This document shows, one piece after another, positions 10,310 to 20,769 of a stretch of DNA of 64,000 nucleotides. The stretch is from Humulus lupulus. Lineage: Eukaryota; Streptophyta; Magnoliopsida; Rosales; Cannabaceae. Made by a program: the position numbers and the translations under genes. The notes below the pieces were generated by a model. That model did no database searches. It was not told where the DNA came from and worked only from the letters and a program-made list of their open reading frames with translations. The stretch spans positions 227,648,360 through 227,712,359 of the forward strand of contig NC_084793.1 of assembly GCF_963169125.1 (NCBI RefSeq). The letters are read 5' to 3'. Each line of letters starts with the position of its first letter. Position 1 is the first letter of the stretch.

Positions 10310-10947
10310 CCACTCGTTGGAAGTCCAGCAACAGCGTGGGGTTCTTCTCCACGAGGAACACGGATGTCATGAACCAGTAATGACGAACGTTCGGGGGATG
10401 CTTCCAGGAGCTTGTGGGAGTGGGGTAGCTACCTCGCGGCTTCAGCCTGTAGAAGCCGTCCAAGGTCTTGTCCTTGGTACTGACCTGTGGTTCCATCTTG
10501 TAGAAATACAAGATTTCCGCGGGGGTCGGCTCCACAATCTCCTTCGTAGTGCAAAAGACACGCCATCCCGCAAGCAGTCAGTAGGCTTGAGGAAGAAGCT
10601 AGAAGGATGCGATTCCCACGTAGGTCAGGAACCGCACGAAGTAGTCGTGGAGCAGGAGAGTGGCTCCCGCACTGATGTGGCCAGCGCTCCAGGCGCCGAA
10701 CCCTTCTACGGAAGTATGCGCCCCCTCCTCTATCCTTGCCAGGCGGTTGTGGAAGAGTCCGGGCGTGGACTCTATGCCCAGACGCTTCTCTAGGATGTAT
10801 ATCATCCGGTAGTTCCGGAACAGATTTGGCACCATGTCCATCTCCCATCTGTTGCCTTTGGGGGTCCGGGACTCGGAGAGGGCGACGGGGGCCCAATTGA
10901 CTTCCTCCTCTGGATGAAGGGTGACGCCCGTTGTCATGGCTGATGAT

Positions 10948-11271
10948 CTGGGAACAAAGAAAAGAAGCCAAACAGTCAATACCAAAACCCAAGTTGGTTA
11001 AGGTACGGGGGGCCTCCTACAGACTACTTGGAGTCCCCTCCGGATCAAGTCCGGGTTCACTAGAGAACCATGAGACCCAGATCGGGAACGAAAAATGGGC
11101 TACTAAATAGGCTCCACCGTTTGTCCAGGAAGCATCCGGACCCGGAGCAACCCAAACCAGGCGACCTTCCTAGCACTATTCCTAAGCGTAAGCAAGTTCT
11201 AGCAGTCTAAGCGTGTGAACGAAAAGACAGCCTACGTTCATGTATTTACCAAGAAGGACACAAAGACTTAC
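10948..11271 (-). other. First intron and upstream leader exon of the antisense gene
   Basis: A consensus donor (CTCATA followed by GTAAGTC) lies at 11272/11271. A consensus acceptor (TTTGTTCCCAG) ends at 10948. The upstream exon (about 11520-11272) contains a short ORF starting MSWACPID. Joined across the intron, that frame stops at once, so I treat the exon as 5' untranslated with an upstream ORF, and the main start as ATG 10937. Confidence 0.5.
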
Positions 11272-11547
11272 TATGAGTAGTTGGCCGTGAAAGATGGTGG
11301 TTGTCCGACGATAAAGATGACAGAATCTCGTTCTTGAACTGGTGAAGGAGATTCAGTAACGTGTCGATAGGGCAGGCCCAGGACATGTGCTCAGGCGGAG
11401 GTGCAAACACTGGGACTGTTGGAAAAAGGAGACGGCGCAGAGTGAGCAGGCAGTGAATGATGTTGTCGGCGATATCGGACCTAAACAACTCCTCAGTTCT
11501 TGAAATGGCTCGAGAGTGTAAAAGTTTCAAAGGAATGTCTTAGGAGT

Positions 11548-11555
11548 ATTTATAG
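11548..11555 (-). promoter_or_regulatory. TATA box for the antisense gene
   Basis: On the - strand the sequence reads TCTCTATAAATACTCC. It lies about 280 bases upstream of the first splice donor, so initiation near 11520 would give a leader exon of about 250 bases. The spacing fits an RNA polymerase II promoter inside the retrotransposon but pointing against it. Confidence 0.5.
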
Positions 11556-12062
11556 AGACCCAAATCCTGGTCTCTGATCCAGCGGATAGAAATTCCCCCA
11601 TCAGACGGTCCAAAATCGTGCAGGGGTATTAATGAGAGCAGTCGAGAGCTGGATCCTCACCATTTCAATCCAACGTCCCAGGAGAGGCGAATTTCAAAGG
11701 TCGCCCCATCCTACGGTCCACCTCAGCGCAGAAGCATTAATGAAGGATCCCCGTGCGGATGGGACGCTTCAGAATCCGTGCTGACGCACTAGCCTAGGCC
11801 TAGCGACCATTGAGGTGGTTAGGTGACCTTTCGAGGTCAAGTGCCATCATTGCAGCAGTCGCTTGGCGACATGTGTATCCCTCACCACGAAGCGGGACAT
11901 CAGTAAACGGACACAAACATTGGTAAATGGTGCGGGCCCCGCGTGCGCCCAGCGTTGTTGCCCTTTGCCATGGACCCACAATTCTAACCAAGAACTAGGA
12001 AGGCAACCGTGGAGTATCCAGGAGCAAGGAAAGCCTCTGCCTCGCAGACCCAGGCAAAGGCT
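11556..12062. other. Non-coding region between the antisense promoter and the 3' LTR
   Basis: I find no supported ORF here. If the antisense gene is real, this is its upstream promoter region. It ends in the purine tract before the 3' LTR. Confidence 0.4.
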
Positions 12063-12073
12063 TGGGGGGTAAA
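12063..12073 (+). promoter_or_regulatory. Polypurine tract of element A
   Basis: TGGGGGGTAAA directly precedes the LTR start TGTTATCC. Plus-strand DNA synthesis in reverse transcription normally starts at such a tract. Confidence 0.7.
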
Positions 12074-12977
12074 TGTTATCCCCATTTCTTGCCTTGGGCC
12101 TAGGACGGTGGTCCAGGCCAATAGTCTGGGCAATTGGATTTGGGCCCAGCCCAGGCCTGCTTAGCAGGGGAATGACCGGGAGTGACGGCCCAAGTGTGGG
12201 TCCAGACCCGGACGATGTCCAGGAAGATGATCCAGGACAATTGTCCGGGAGACGTATAGCCAATTAGGGTTACAATCAAGGTGTACGAAAAACGCTCCCA
12301 GAGCCTGGTAAATGATCCGGGCCTGCGGTAAACGAAGAGGGACAAAGGTAAATGAACCTGGGTCAAGTCCTCTAAGTTGGCAGGAAAAGGCATCCGTGAC
12401 CCTGAAGCCGCCCCATAACGCGTGGGGGTTGTCCCCACTTTTCACTTGCGGAAAATGCCACCTCGGGATTACACACCGCTGGTTCAGACCTGCCCTGCCA
12501 GTACACTGGCTGACTTTGTCCCCTGAATCTGCCTCGTAACTCGGAATGCCCAGACCAAAAGCGCCATTTTGTCGGGTGAAATATAGTTCTTGGGCTGCCC
12601 CATTGGGCCTTGATAATTCTTAGTTTTTTTTATTTTTATCCTTTGTATTGGGCTTCCGACAGAGAAGCCAAGGGTACTTATATCCTTGATGGGCCTGGGT
12701 CATGCCCGGCCTAAGCCCAGTGCTCCTGTGAGCCTATAAATACAGGTGACAGAACACTGGAGAAGGGACCTCTCTTCGACTTGTATACAGTTACTCTGTT
12801 GAAACATGGAGAGAAACTCCATTGTAAAAGACTTTCCAAGCTCTAATACAATTGACTCGTGGACTAAGGCTCATTAACGCCCCAACCACGTAAAAATCCT
12901 GTTTTTATCTTCTAAATTCCATATCATTAATCTCGCCTACTTTTCATTAATATAGTTTCCGAAAATCTCGGTAAACA
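12074..12977 (+). repeat. 3' LTR of element A (904 bp)
   Basis: It starts TGTTATCCCC after the purine tract and ends GGTAAACA, matching bases 1-36 exactly. It contains a TATA box at 12735-12742. The upstream part (U3) carries stem-loops with GGAC/GTCC arms at 12207-12223 and 12232-12249, like those of the 62-bp array. Right after it the gag of element B continues, so A is inserted in B. The target duplication cannot be checked because the left flank is outside the window. Confidence 0.88.
12735..12742 (+). promoter_or_regulatory. TATA box of the element A LTR
   Basis: AGCCTATAAATACAGG, about 240 bases before the LTR end. It would drive the genomic transcript in the 5' copy, and read-through into element B from this 3' copy. 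Confidence 0.65.
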
Positions 12978-13259
12978 ATCAGAATGACCACAAGCGAAAA
13001 CATGACAGTGGTCAAAATCAGAATGCCGGCAAAAAAGAACAAGACTACAGCTGAAATTAACGGGAATAAGAAGCCTTATGTGGAATATCCCCAGTGCCCT
13101 ATCAGCAAGAAGAAGCATTCAGGAGAATGCCGATATAAGACGAAGGGTTGTTTCAATTGTTGAGATGAAGGACACATTAAAAAGGATTTCCCAAAGATGA
13201 AAGATAAAAGAAAAAAAGATGACAAGCTTGTGCCAGCCAGAGTTTTTGCTCTTACTAGA
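12978..13259 (+). pseudogene. gag: Element B gag 3' fragment (zinc knuckle)
   Basis: Only the end of gag remains, because element A interrupts it and the rest lies left of the window. Lys-rich sequence leads into the zinc-knuckle region: GCFNC, then a TGA where a residue is expected, then DEGHIKKDFP, in which the last Cys is Phe. The nucleic-acid-binding knuckle is thus lost. Sequence type and following domains match Tekay/Del chromoviruses. Confidence 0.75.
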
Positions 13260-13673
13260 GGTGAAGTAGAAACTAGTAATATTGTGGTAACAGGTCAGGT
13301 CACTATCTCTGGTAAACTATGCAATGTATTATTTGATTAAGGAGATACACATTCTTTTGTCTCTATGCATATGATTGATAGCTTAGATAGACCATGCGAA
13401 CTTTTTAGAGATAAGTTTGTCACGGAGTTACCCTCAGGGGAAAGAATACTCTCTAGTAGAGGGGTGCATAGTGTTGTAGTTAGAATCGAAGGAAAAGAAT
13501 TACTAGTAGATTTGATTGAGTTAGACCTTAAAGATTATGATGTAATTTTATGCATGGACTGGTTAGCAAAATATGGGGCAACGATAGACTGTAAGGGTAA
13601 GGCAGTCAACTTTCAAAAGGCGGAGAACAGTTCACCTTCAAAGGAGAAGTTTCTCAAAGTCGCATACCTATAG
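13260..13673 (+). pseudogene. Element B aspartic protease
   Basis: The protease opens with TISGKLCNVLFD, then an in-frame TAA, then GDTHSFVS. The stop takes the place of the Ser in the Asp-Ser-Gly active site, leaving Asp and Gly on either side. Downstream blocks (ELLVDLIELDLKDYDVILCMDWL and the KYGATIDC segment) are typical of the RVP_2 proteases of Tekay elements. A frameshift separates it from reverse transcriptase. Confidence 0.85.
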
Positions 13674-14700
13674 TCTCAAAGCTCAGTGATTAATCAATAG
13701 TGGTTGCCAAACGTTTCTAGCCAGTGTGGTGGACAAGTTAAGAGAGACGCAGTTCGAACCAAGGGATGTATGTATTGTATGTGAATTTCCCGAGGTGTTT
13801 CCAGAAGATTTACTAGGATTACCTCCGAATAGGGAAATCGAGTTTGAAATAGAATTGGCACCTAAGACAGCACCAATCTTGAAAGCTCCCTATAGAATGG
13901 CGCCTACCGAGTTAAATGAGTTAATGATCCAACTATATGAGCTTTTAGACAAGGGTTTCATCCGACCGAGCTATTCGCCTTGGGGAGCACTAGTGCTTTT
14001 TGTCAAATAGAAGGACGAGAGTATGAGGATGTGCATCGACTATTGAGAACTAACTAAAGTAACGATCAAGAATAAATACCCTTTTCCTCGAATAGACAAC
14101 ATTTTTTATCAACTACAAGGGTCTACAGTATTCTCAAAGATAGATTTGCAGTCAGGGTATCATCAGCTAAGAGTACGAGAAGAATATATTCCAAAGACGA
14201 CTTTTCGAACTAGATATGGACACTATGAGTTTCTAGTGATGTCTTTTGGATTAACGAACGCACCAGAAACATTCATGGATCTTATGAACCGTGTATTTAA
14301 GGACTACCTGGATAAGTTCATGGTGGTGTTTATAGATGACATATTGATCTATTCAAAGACAAAAGCCGAGCATGAGGAGCACCTGCGACTGATGTTGGGA
14401 CGACTAAAAAGTCATCAATTATACGCTAAGTTTAAGAAATGCGAATTCTGGCTAGAGAGGGTGGCATTTCTAGGACACATTGTGTCTAAAATTGGAGTAG
14501 AAGTAAATCCAGCCAAGATCGAAGAAGTGAAGGACTGGCCTAAACCCAAGAGTGCCATGGAGGTGAGAAGTTTTCTGGGACTGGCAAGATACTATAGACG
14601 ATTTGTTGAAGGGTTTTCCAAAATAGATACACCCTTAACAAATTTGACGCGGAAGCAACAAAAATTTGTATGGACGGAAAAATGCAAAGAAAGCTTCTAA
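13674..14700 (+). pseudogene. pol: Element B reverse transcriptase
   Basis: Conserved blocks are easy to read: [39 protein letters not shown], then a stop, a DYxEL region with a TGA, and [15 protein letters not shown]. The catalytic motif [12 protein letters not shown] is intact (about 14320-14355), followed by [12 protein letters not shown] and [17 protein letters not shown]. Stops occur near 14008, 14046 and 14698. RT would copy B's RNA. Apart from the nonsense changes the domain is well kept, which suggests B is not very old. Confidence 0.92.
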
Positions 14701-15117
14701 ACGTTAAGGGATAAGCTTATATCAGCCCCAGTTTTATGCGTCCCAAATGATAAAGGCAAGTTTGTAGTACATTGTGATGCGTCGAAGCAGGGACTTGGAT
14801 GCGTTTTGATGCAAGACGAAAGAGTGGTCGCGTATGCCTCAAGACAGCTAAAGGAGTACAAACAACGCTATCTGACTCATGACTTAGAACTAGCAGCGGT
14901 GGTTTTAGCTGTAAAGATTTGGAGGCATTATCTATACGGAGAAAAGTGCAAAACCTATACGTTCCACAAAAGTCTAAAGTACTTCTTTATGCAGAAGGAG
15001 CTTAATATGAGGCAACGAAGGTGGCTGGAGTTAGTAAAGGACTATGATTGTGAGATCTTGTATCATCCGGGAAAGGCTAATGTCGTGGCAGACACTAATA
15101 ACTGGACAACTAGCTGA
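14701..15117 (+). pseudogene. Element B RNase H
   Basis: RNase H follows RT directly. Asp in [15 protein letters not shown], Glu in [12 protein letters not shown] and Asp in NVVADTN are present. The third acidic site, in the segment that usually reads T-D-H-K-x-L, is [10 protein letters not shown] here, so that Asp is missing. It is a single RNase H, as expected for a chromovirus and unlike the Tat elements nearby. Confidence 0.85.
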
Positions 15118-16566
15118 CCTCACAATCAAGTCAACTCTAATGGAGGAAATAAAGGAGAAACAACAAGAGGACGAGTTTCTTCTTAAGATGAAGGCAGAAC
15201 TACAAAGCTAAGAGAATGTTGATTTCTCCTTGACAAAAGAAGGCATGCTACGATTTAGGAACCGAATATGTGTGCCCAAAAGTGGTGAATTAAGAGAATG
15301 TATTATGAAGGAAGCACACACTACACCATATTCACTTCACCTGGGATTGACCAAGATATACAACGATGTCAAGAAAATGTACTGGTGGCCGGGGATGAAG
15401 AAAGACATAGCAGAATTTGTAGCAAAATGCCTTACGTGTCAACAAGTTAAGGCCGAACATCAAAGACCCACTGGAACTTTGCAACCATTAGAGATTCCTG
15501 AATGGAAATGTGAAGATATAGCGATGGACTTCGTGATGGGATTACCAAGGATCACCAAGAAACATGACTCTGTTTAGGTGATATTAGATAGACTCACAAA
15601 ATCTACTCACTTCTTGCCAATAAGAATAGTTTATAACGCTGAGCAGTACGCGGAGCTTTACGTGGCGGAGATAGTGAGACTACATGGAGTTCAAAAGACA
15701 ATAGTTTCCGATAGAGGATCGGTTTTCACATCAAAGTTCTGGGAAGGTCTACAGCGTGCAATGGGCACTAAGTTAAAACTAAGTATGGCATTTCACCCTC
15801 AAACCGATGGTCAGTCAGAACGTACCATACAAATATTACAAGATATGCTGAGGGCGTGAGCTTTAGACTTCTCAGGATCATGGAGCAAGTATCTTCCATT
15901 GATAGAATTATCTTACAACAATAGTTATCAGGCAACGATAAGCATGGCACCTTATGAGATGCTACATGGACGGAAATACTGATCACCACTTCATTGGGAT
16001 GTGGTTGGTGAAAGAAGATATTTAGGACCTGATGCTGTAAAAAAGCAACTGAGGCGGTAGAAAAGATAAGACAACGAATGATTGCCGCTCAAAGTCGCCA
16101 GAAGAGTTATGCTGACGCTAAGAGGCGGACTGTTGAATTTTTAGTAGGCAATCAAGTCTTTTCCAAAGTTTCTTTGATGAAGGGGATTATTCGTTTCAGA
16201 AAGAAAGGAAAGTTAAGCCCGAGGTTTATAGGTCCTTTTGAGATATTGGACAAAGTAGGGCATGTAGCATATCGGTTAGCTTTACCGCCATCATTAGCTG
16301 AAACGCATAACGTTTTTTATGTATCGATGTTGAGAAAATATATATTGGATCCATCCCATGTGCTCGATTACAATGCTCTAGAGTTAAAACAAGATTTCAG
16401 TTATGAAGAACGGCCAGTACGCGTTATAGAATGGGGAACTAAGGAGTTAAGGTCCAAAAGTGTCCCTATTGTTAAAATCTTGTGGAGCAATATCACAGAA
16501 AGAGAGGCCACATGGGAATTGGAGAAATATATAAGGGAGAGGTATCCCGAGATGTTTGGTAAGTAA
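15118..16566 (+). pseudogene. Element B integrase with chromodomain-like C-terminus
   Basis: The zinc region (HTTPYSLHLG and KCLTCQQVK) is followed by a core with Asp in DIAMDFVMGLP, Asp in VSDRGSVFTSKF and Glu in TDGQSERTIQ. Stops or frame changes fall at 15575, 15857 and near 15981-16060. The C-terminal part (16078-16566) has LSPRFIGPFEIL (GPY/F module), the LRKYILDPSHVLDY segment and a chromodomain-like tail ending in REATWELEKYIRERYPEMF. Such tails are thought to steer chromoviruses to particular chromatin marks. Confidence 0.9.
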
Positions 16567-16602
16567 ATTTTGAGGACGAAATTCTTTTAAGTAGGGGAGA
16601 AC
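16567..16602 (+). promoter_or_regulatory. Polypurine tract and 3' end of the element B internal region
   Basis: The standard Tekay ending is visible: TTTTGAGGACGAAATTC and then GTAGGGGAGAAC right before the LTR. Reverse-strand counterparts lie at 58914-58948 in element J. Confidence 0.8.
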
Positions 16603-18028
16603 TATAGTGTCCTAGAATTTTACTTAGCTAAATAGTAGTAGCAGTAGTAGTAGTAGCTAGAGAATTTTAGTTTTCGTGGATATTGGTCAAAGCCGGGATT
16701 TAGTTAGAAACTCGTAGAAATAGTTATGGATTTTATAAGTTTAACCTATGGTTTAGAAATATTAATTTTATCAGAAGGTTTGATTAATGAATATAGTCCT
16801 AAGAATATTATTTATTATAACATAAGGTTTAGATAGAATAATTAAGAGCGTGACACTTGTCACAAGCGTGAATATTAAAGAATGGCTATTTAGGATTTTT
16901 ACCCCCCGAACTATTACCACTATCGTATCGTGCCCCCTAATTTTTTCAGGCCCTTAAAAATTCCCCCCGAAATATTCACAGTAATGTAAAGAAGGACTTC
17001 CGTTAACTTTCAATACATGTGGCTAACAAAAGGCTGACATGAACCTTATTTGGTGGAACTAGGACTTCCCGGGTGCTCGGGATTGGCCCCGAGGCTAGGT
17101 TTTGGAATTGAGGATTGATGATGACTTTGACCTATGATTGTGTTTAGGTAAGCGCTAGGGCTCGAGAGGGATCGTGCTCAAGGAGTCAAGTGATCAAAGC
17201 TAGCGAATTGAAAGGTAAGAAAACTGCACCCAGTTATATGTTTGTGATGGGACTAAGGGCTCTCGATATTTGTATTATGTCAATGATGGTATTATGCCAT
17301 GGGACATGTGAAAATGGCCTAAGGGTGTCGTACATAATATTTTCGCACAGGGCGCGGCTTGGCCACTGGTAGCCGAGGACAGCTTAATATTCACTGAGCT
17401 CGGTTTAAGCGGGCCGGAGTCAGTGGGATAACAGAGGGAGCAGCCTGAGGGTGCTAGCCCTAGTTATCATTTGTGAACTGATATATGATATGAGTTGATA
17501 TGTTTAGTATGTTGAGCACTTGATTACATTGAATGATTATATGGTTGAGAACATGTGATACAATATGAGATATTGATTTGTCTGTTGATTGCTTATGCTC
17601 TGTTGTTGTGTTTTCTTGCTGGACCTTGGCTCACGGGTGCTACGTGGTGCAGGTAAAGGCAAAGGCAAGCTAAACTAATCCTGAGAAGGAGAGCTGCAGG
17701 GTTGAATGTACATAGCCAGCTATTCGATCGCCATGGTCGAGGAGTGGATCAGGACAGGGATTGCCTAACTGTCTGTTTTGCCTTTATATGGCTTGATATT
17801 GTATTTAAACCTTGTGCCTTGGTAAACGGTCTTTAAACTTGATGTTTTTGGGATCTCGTGTAAACAGGAAATGTTTCTTAATGAAAAATGTGGCTTTTGA
17901 GACCTAAACATTTTAACCCTAGTTCCTTTATAGTTTCAATAACACGTATTTAATTAAATGACTTGATTAGCAAGTCTAGCACTTTATAAACACACAGTGT
18001 ATCGGTCTTGGCTACCCAGGGCATTACA
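16603..18028 (+). repeat. 3' LTR of element B, apparently chimeric
   Basis: The first 290 bases (TATAGTGTCCTAGAATTTT onward, TG mutated to TA) match the start of the solo LTR at 46181. From about 17050 to the end GGGCATTACA the sequence instead matches the LTR type at 40412-42189, sharing for example TTGGCTCACGGGTGCTA and the last 70 bases. A short unrelated piece sits between. A (TAG)n microsatellite lies near 16632-16660. The right neighbour is the interrupted protease of element C, so this is the outer edge of B. Confidence 0.7.
16895..17045. mobile_element. Possible fragment of a TIR-type element inside the B LTR
   Basis: The segment starts near TTTTTACCCCCCGAACTATT and includes several CCCCCGAA-type strings, the style of plant MITE or MULE ends. 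I see no matching inverted end nearby, so this is either a remnant or part of a rearranged LTR. Confidence 0.3.
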
Positions 18029-18231
18029 AAGGTTGTCTTCAGCTCGGTTACAGACAATCCCATCTTTTCTAAGGTGGACCTAAAAAGTAGATTCACAGAA
18101 CTTCCGTTTTTTACTAGCGTCCTCCAAACCCTCCGGTTGGTGAGCTGAACTGTTATGACTAGTGGATCGTTATGTGGGAACTGGACATGGATGGCATCTT
18201 CATCCGTAAAAATGATTGGTTGTTTTTCCAA
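18029..18231 (-). pseudogene. Element C protease, cut by insertion of B
   Basis: The - strand encodes IIFTDEDAIHVQFPHNDPLV and then TLVKNGSSVNLLFRSTLEKM. The active-site Asp is Lys here (KNGSS). The reading frame runs into the LTR of element B at 18028, exactly where conserved protease sequence should continue. The remainder of C's pol is expected left of B's 5' LTR, outside the window. Confidence 0.8.
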
Positions 18232-20706
18232 TCGCTGCTGCTTTAATTATCGTTGTTTCGGGACAAATTCCACTCCGTTATGGGACTTCAGTTCGTTGAT
18301 ATACCTCTTCTGGACACCTCTACTCGTACCTTCTAGATAAGGTCCTCCCGAAATAGTGGCTATATCTCCTCCTGTTATCAGAGGAGGATTGTCGTGATTC
18401 ATCTGAGCTCTGGCTTGATTCATTAGAGCTTCAGGAGCTGACGGAGGGTTTTGTCCAGCGGCCTGACTGGGAGTCACTCGATTCCGAGCGTACTGGGCCA
18501 AAGGTCCTGCCCTGATGAGAGTCTCAATCTCATCCTTCAGTTTTCTACAGTCATCAATATTATGACCGATATCATTGTGGAATCGACAAAACTTCGAAGG
18601 ATCTATCTTCGCTCTTTGGTTTTTTAGTTGTTCTGGCTTCTTCCATGGAAGACGAGTAGATTTAGCTAAGAAGATGGGTTCTCTAGTATCCGTGAGATCG
18701 GTATATGTTGTGTAGACTACTTTAAATTTCTCCATGGACTTGTTTTACTTTGATCAGCTCTGGTCGCTCTCACCATTTCCCCATCTCTTATTTTTTCCCC
18801 CTTGATTATTCTGGGCAACGGTTCGAGCCATAGCTGCAACATCCATTACCGTTCCAATGGGCTGGACAGGGACTTGGGTGGTTTCTGCAACGGAAGCTCG
18901 CGCCTCTACTAGGTTAACCCACATTTTGGCTCCTTTCAAGATCTCGTCCATAGCACTAACTCCTTTCCTCTATAGCTCTTGCCACAAGTTGCCTCCAACA
19001 AGAATTCCCGTCCTCATTGCCATGAGCTTGGAGCTTTCGTCAGCATTTCTAGCTCGCGCAGCAACATTGGCAATCCTACTTAGATATGCTTTCAACAGTT
19101 CACTGGGTTGTTGCTTTACATTAGCCAAAGAGTCAACCTTAATCCGAGATGCCTGGGAGGCCCTGAATGCTCTCTTAAAATCAGTGGAAAAATTCTTCCA
19201 CGAGTTGATTGAATGCCTCTTGTATTGTTTGAACCACTGCCTAACTGACCCAATCAGAGTCGAGGGGAATATAAGGCACCTCAGCTCAGGGCCGATGTTA
19301 TGGGCCATCATTATGGTGTTGAACATCCCCAGGTGATCAGACAGATCCCCATCTCCGTCAAACTTTGAAAAATGTGGCATCCTGAAACCCATTGAATATG
19401 TAGTCGCCGCAATATTCGGGGCGAAAAGCTCAAGCTCATCCTCCGAATCACACTCATCTTTCTCTTTTTCTGTTAGAAGCTTTTTCATTAGCTCCTCCAT
19501 TTGGGCTAGCCTTTCAAGGGTTTGGTCCTTGGTTTCTGGGTTATTCTGGGGCTGTTCAGCAACTCCCATCTTATCGTAAGCGTACGACAGGTTGTTGTCC
19601 CTCCAAGTTCAGGCTTGGTTTTGCGGGACATTCCCGTTATCAAGTACTTCAGAAGGACCTCCCCCTTGACGAGTGTAACTGGCTCCTTCATTTCGGGTTG
19701 CAAATCTTCTCTGTGAATTCAGGCGATCTCGCAGATCAGGCTGTCTATTGTATCAAGGACTTTGTGCCGAACTTAAATGGTTTCTCAGATCACCCTTGGA
19801 TCTACCACTTTCATGACTTTCAATCCAATAACTTCCATTTGCGAAGCTTACTTCTCGCGATTGAGGCTGAGGATCTAGATTCTTGACACGTGTCCGCGGG
19901 ACATAGGTATGGGTAGACGGAGGAGGATTTCTCCTGCTGTCTCCATAAGCAGGAATGTCTCGCGCAAGATGAGGAGGTGTCAGATGTCTTATGGGTGATG
20001 GGGGATGCCTAACTGGCGAGGCAATTCTTGTCCCATCAGGGCGAACTAAATTAGCCCGCGCTTGTCCCTCCCCCCCCCCCAATCATTTCTAGCTCTCTGC
20101 GCCTGGCAATCCGATCATGACGCATGAGGGTTGGCTTGAACATTTTGTCTCTGTGAGCCTGCTCCAGCTTATCCCCGTGGATTTCCATGGGTACCTTAAG
20201 GCACCGAGGAAGGAGGTACCGAACTTGGGGTTGTGGTCCTAACTGAACGGCTGACTTGCTGATGTCCTCTCTGAGGGCCACTAGGTTGAGCATTTTGGCG
20301 GTCTTGCGCCATAGGCACAGAGCTTGGGGTGGCAGTTCTGACTGAACGACTTGGTTTGGATCAGCTATTCCTGTGGGGCTTATGAGACCCACTTTGCCTC
20401 TTTCCGACACTAGCGTCGGTTGCAAGAGGGGGTAACCGAGCCAAAACCTCCTCAATTGCCTGTTTTCCTTGGCAAGAAGGCTTCTTAACTGCATGTTTTC
20501 CAACTCAACTGCAGCCAAGTAGTCTGGGTTTGGATTCGGTGGCAATGACATCGAACTCCCAGTATCGTCGTGGTCCACAGGTTGCTTTCCCGGTCATTGT
20601 TGAACTTCAGGGCAGGGCCATGCTCATTTGAAACAGCAGTATAATGGGCCCCCTGCCCACCAGGCTGTTCCATCTTATTGCCGTGCATTGATCGAGTGAC
20701 CACCAT
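18232..20706 (-). pseudogene. gag: Element C gag
   Basis: Translation would start at 20706 (MVVTRSMHGNK). A poorly conserved N-terminal part follows, then the capsid region in 19569-18970 (FRMPHFSKFDGDGDLSDHLG, WFKQYKRHSINSWKNF), an in-frame stop near 18973, and a zinc-knuckle-like block KFCRFHNDIGHNIDDCRKLK (about 18600-18540). Several stops and frameshifts break it, and a run of 11 C lies at 20070-20080. The sequence is close to gag of element D, so C and D are related Tat elements. Confidence 0.85.
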
Positions 20707-20748
20707 GATGAGATTTGATTGGAATTTTGGTGAAAGCACTAATCTTTC

Positions 20749-20766
20749 CTCTCAATGAAAGCACCA
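20749..20766 (-). promoter_or_regulatory. Primer-binding site of element C
   Basis: The - strand reads TGGTGCTTTCATTGAGAG, the same as element A, starting four bases from the LTR end at 20770. Confidence 0.75.
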
Positions 20767-20769
20767 AAC

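Larger units (their letters stand above)
8091..10937 (-). pseudogene. Antisense extra gene of element A (putative gypsy-type transposon domain plus coiled coil), spliced, degenerate
   Basis: This gene runs opposite to pol. I place the start at ATG 10937 (MTTGVTLHPEEE), just inside an exon that follows a strong acceptor. Reading continues through the two stops TAG and TGA near 10560-10585, in the block VGIASF to LLAGW, to 10310. A 78-bp intron (10232-10309) joins in phase to PFARTPLTQF, and an 82-bp intron (9520-9601) joins DEG to DSDMSTPVDE. The last exon (8648-8091) is a long Ala/Glu/Lys coiled coil. The central part resembles the plant 'putative gypsy type transposon' family (Transposase_28), from memory. 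Extra ORFs, some antisense, are known in Tat elements; their function is unknown. Besides the stops, exon 4 has frame breaks near 9030. Confidence 0.75.

Noticed and set aside
17950..18231. 93-codon - strand ORF ending in a novel tail
   Set aside because: The tail is simply the reverse of the B LTR end; the ORF is a fusion by insertion, not a conserved gene.
20070..20080. 11-C run as a possible frameshift control site in C gag
   Set aside because: The surrounding frame is already broken and no slippery-site architecture is visible; slippage or sequencing noise is simpler.
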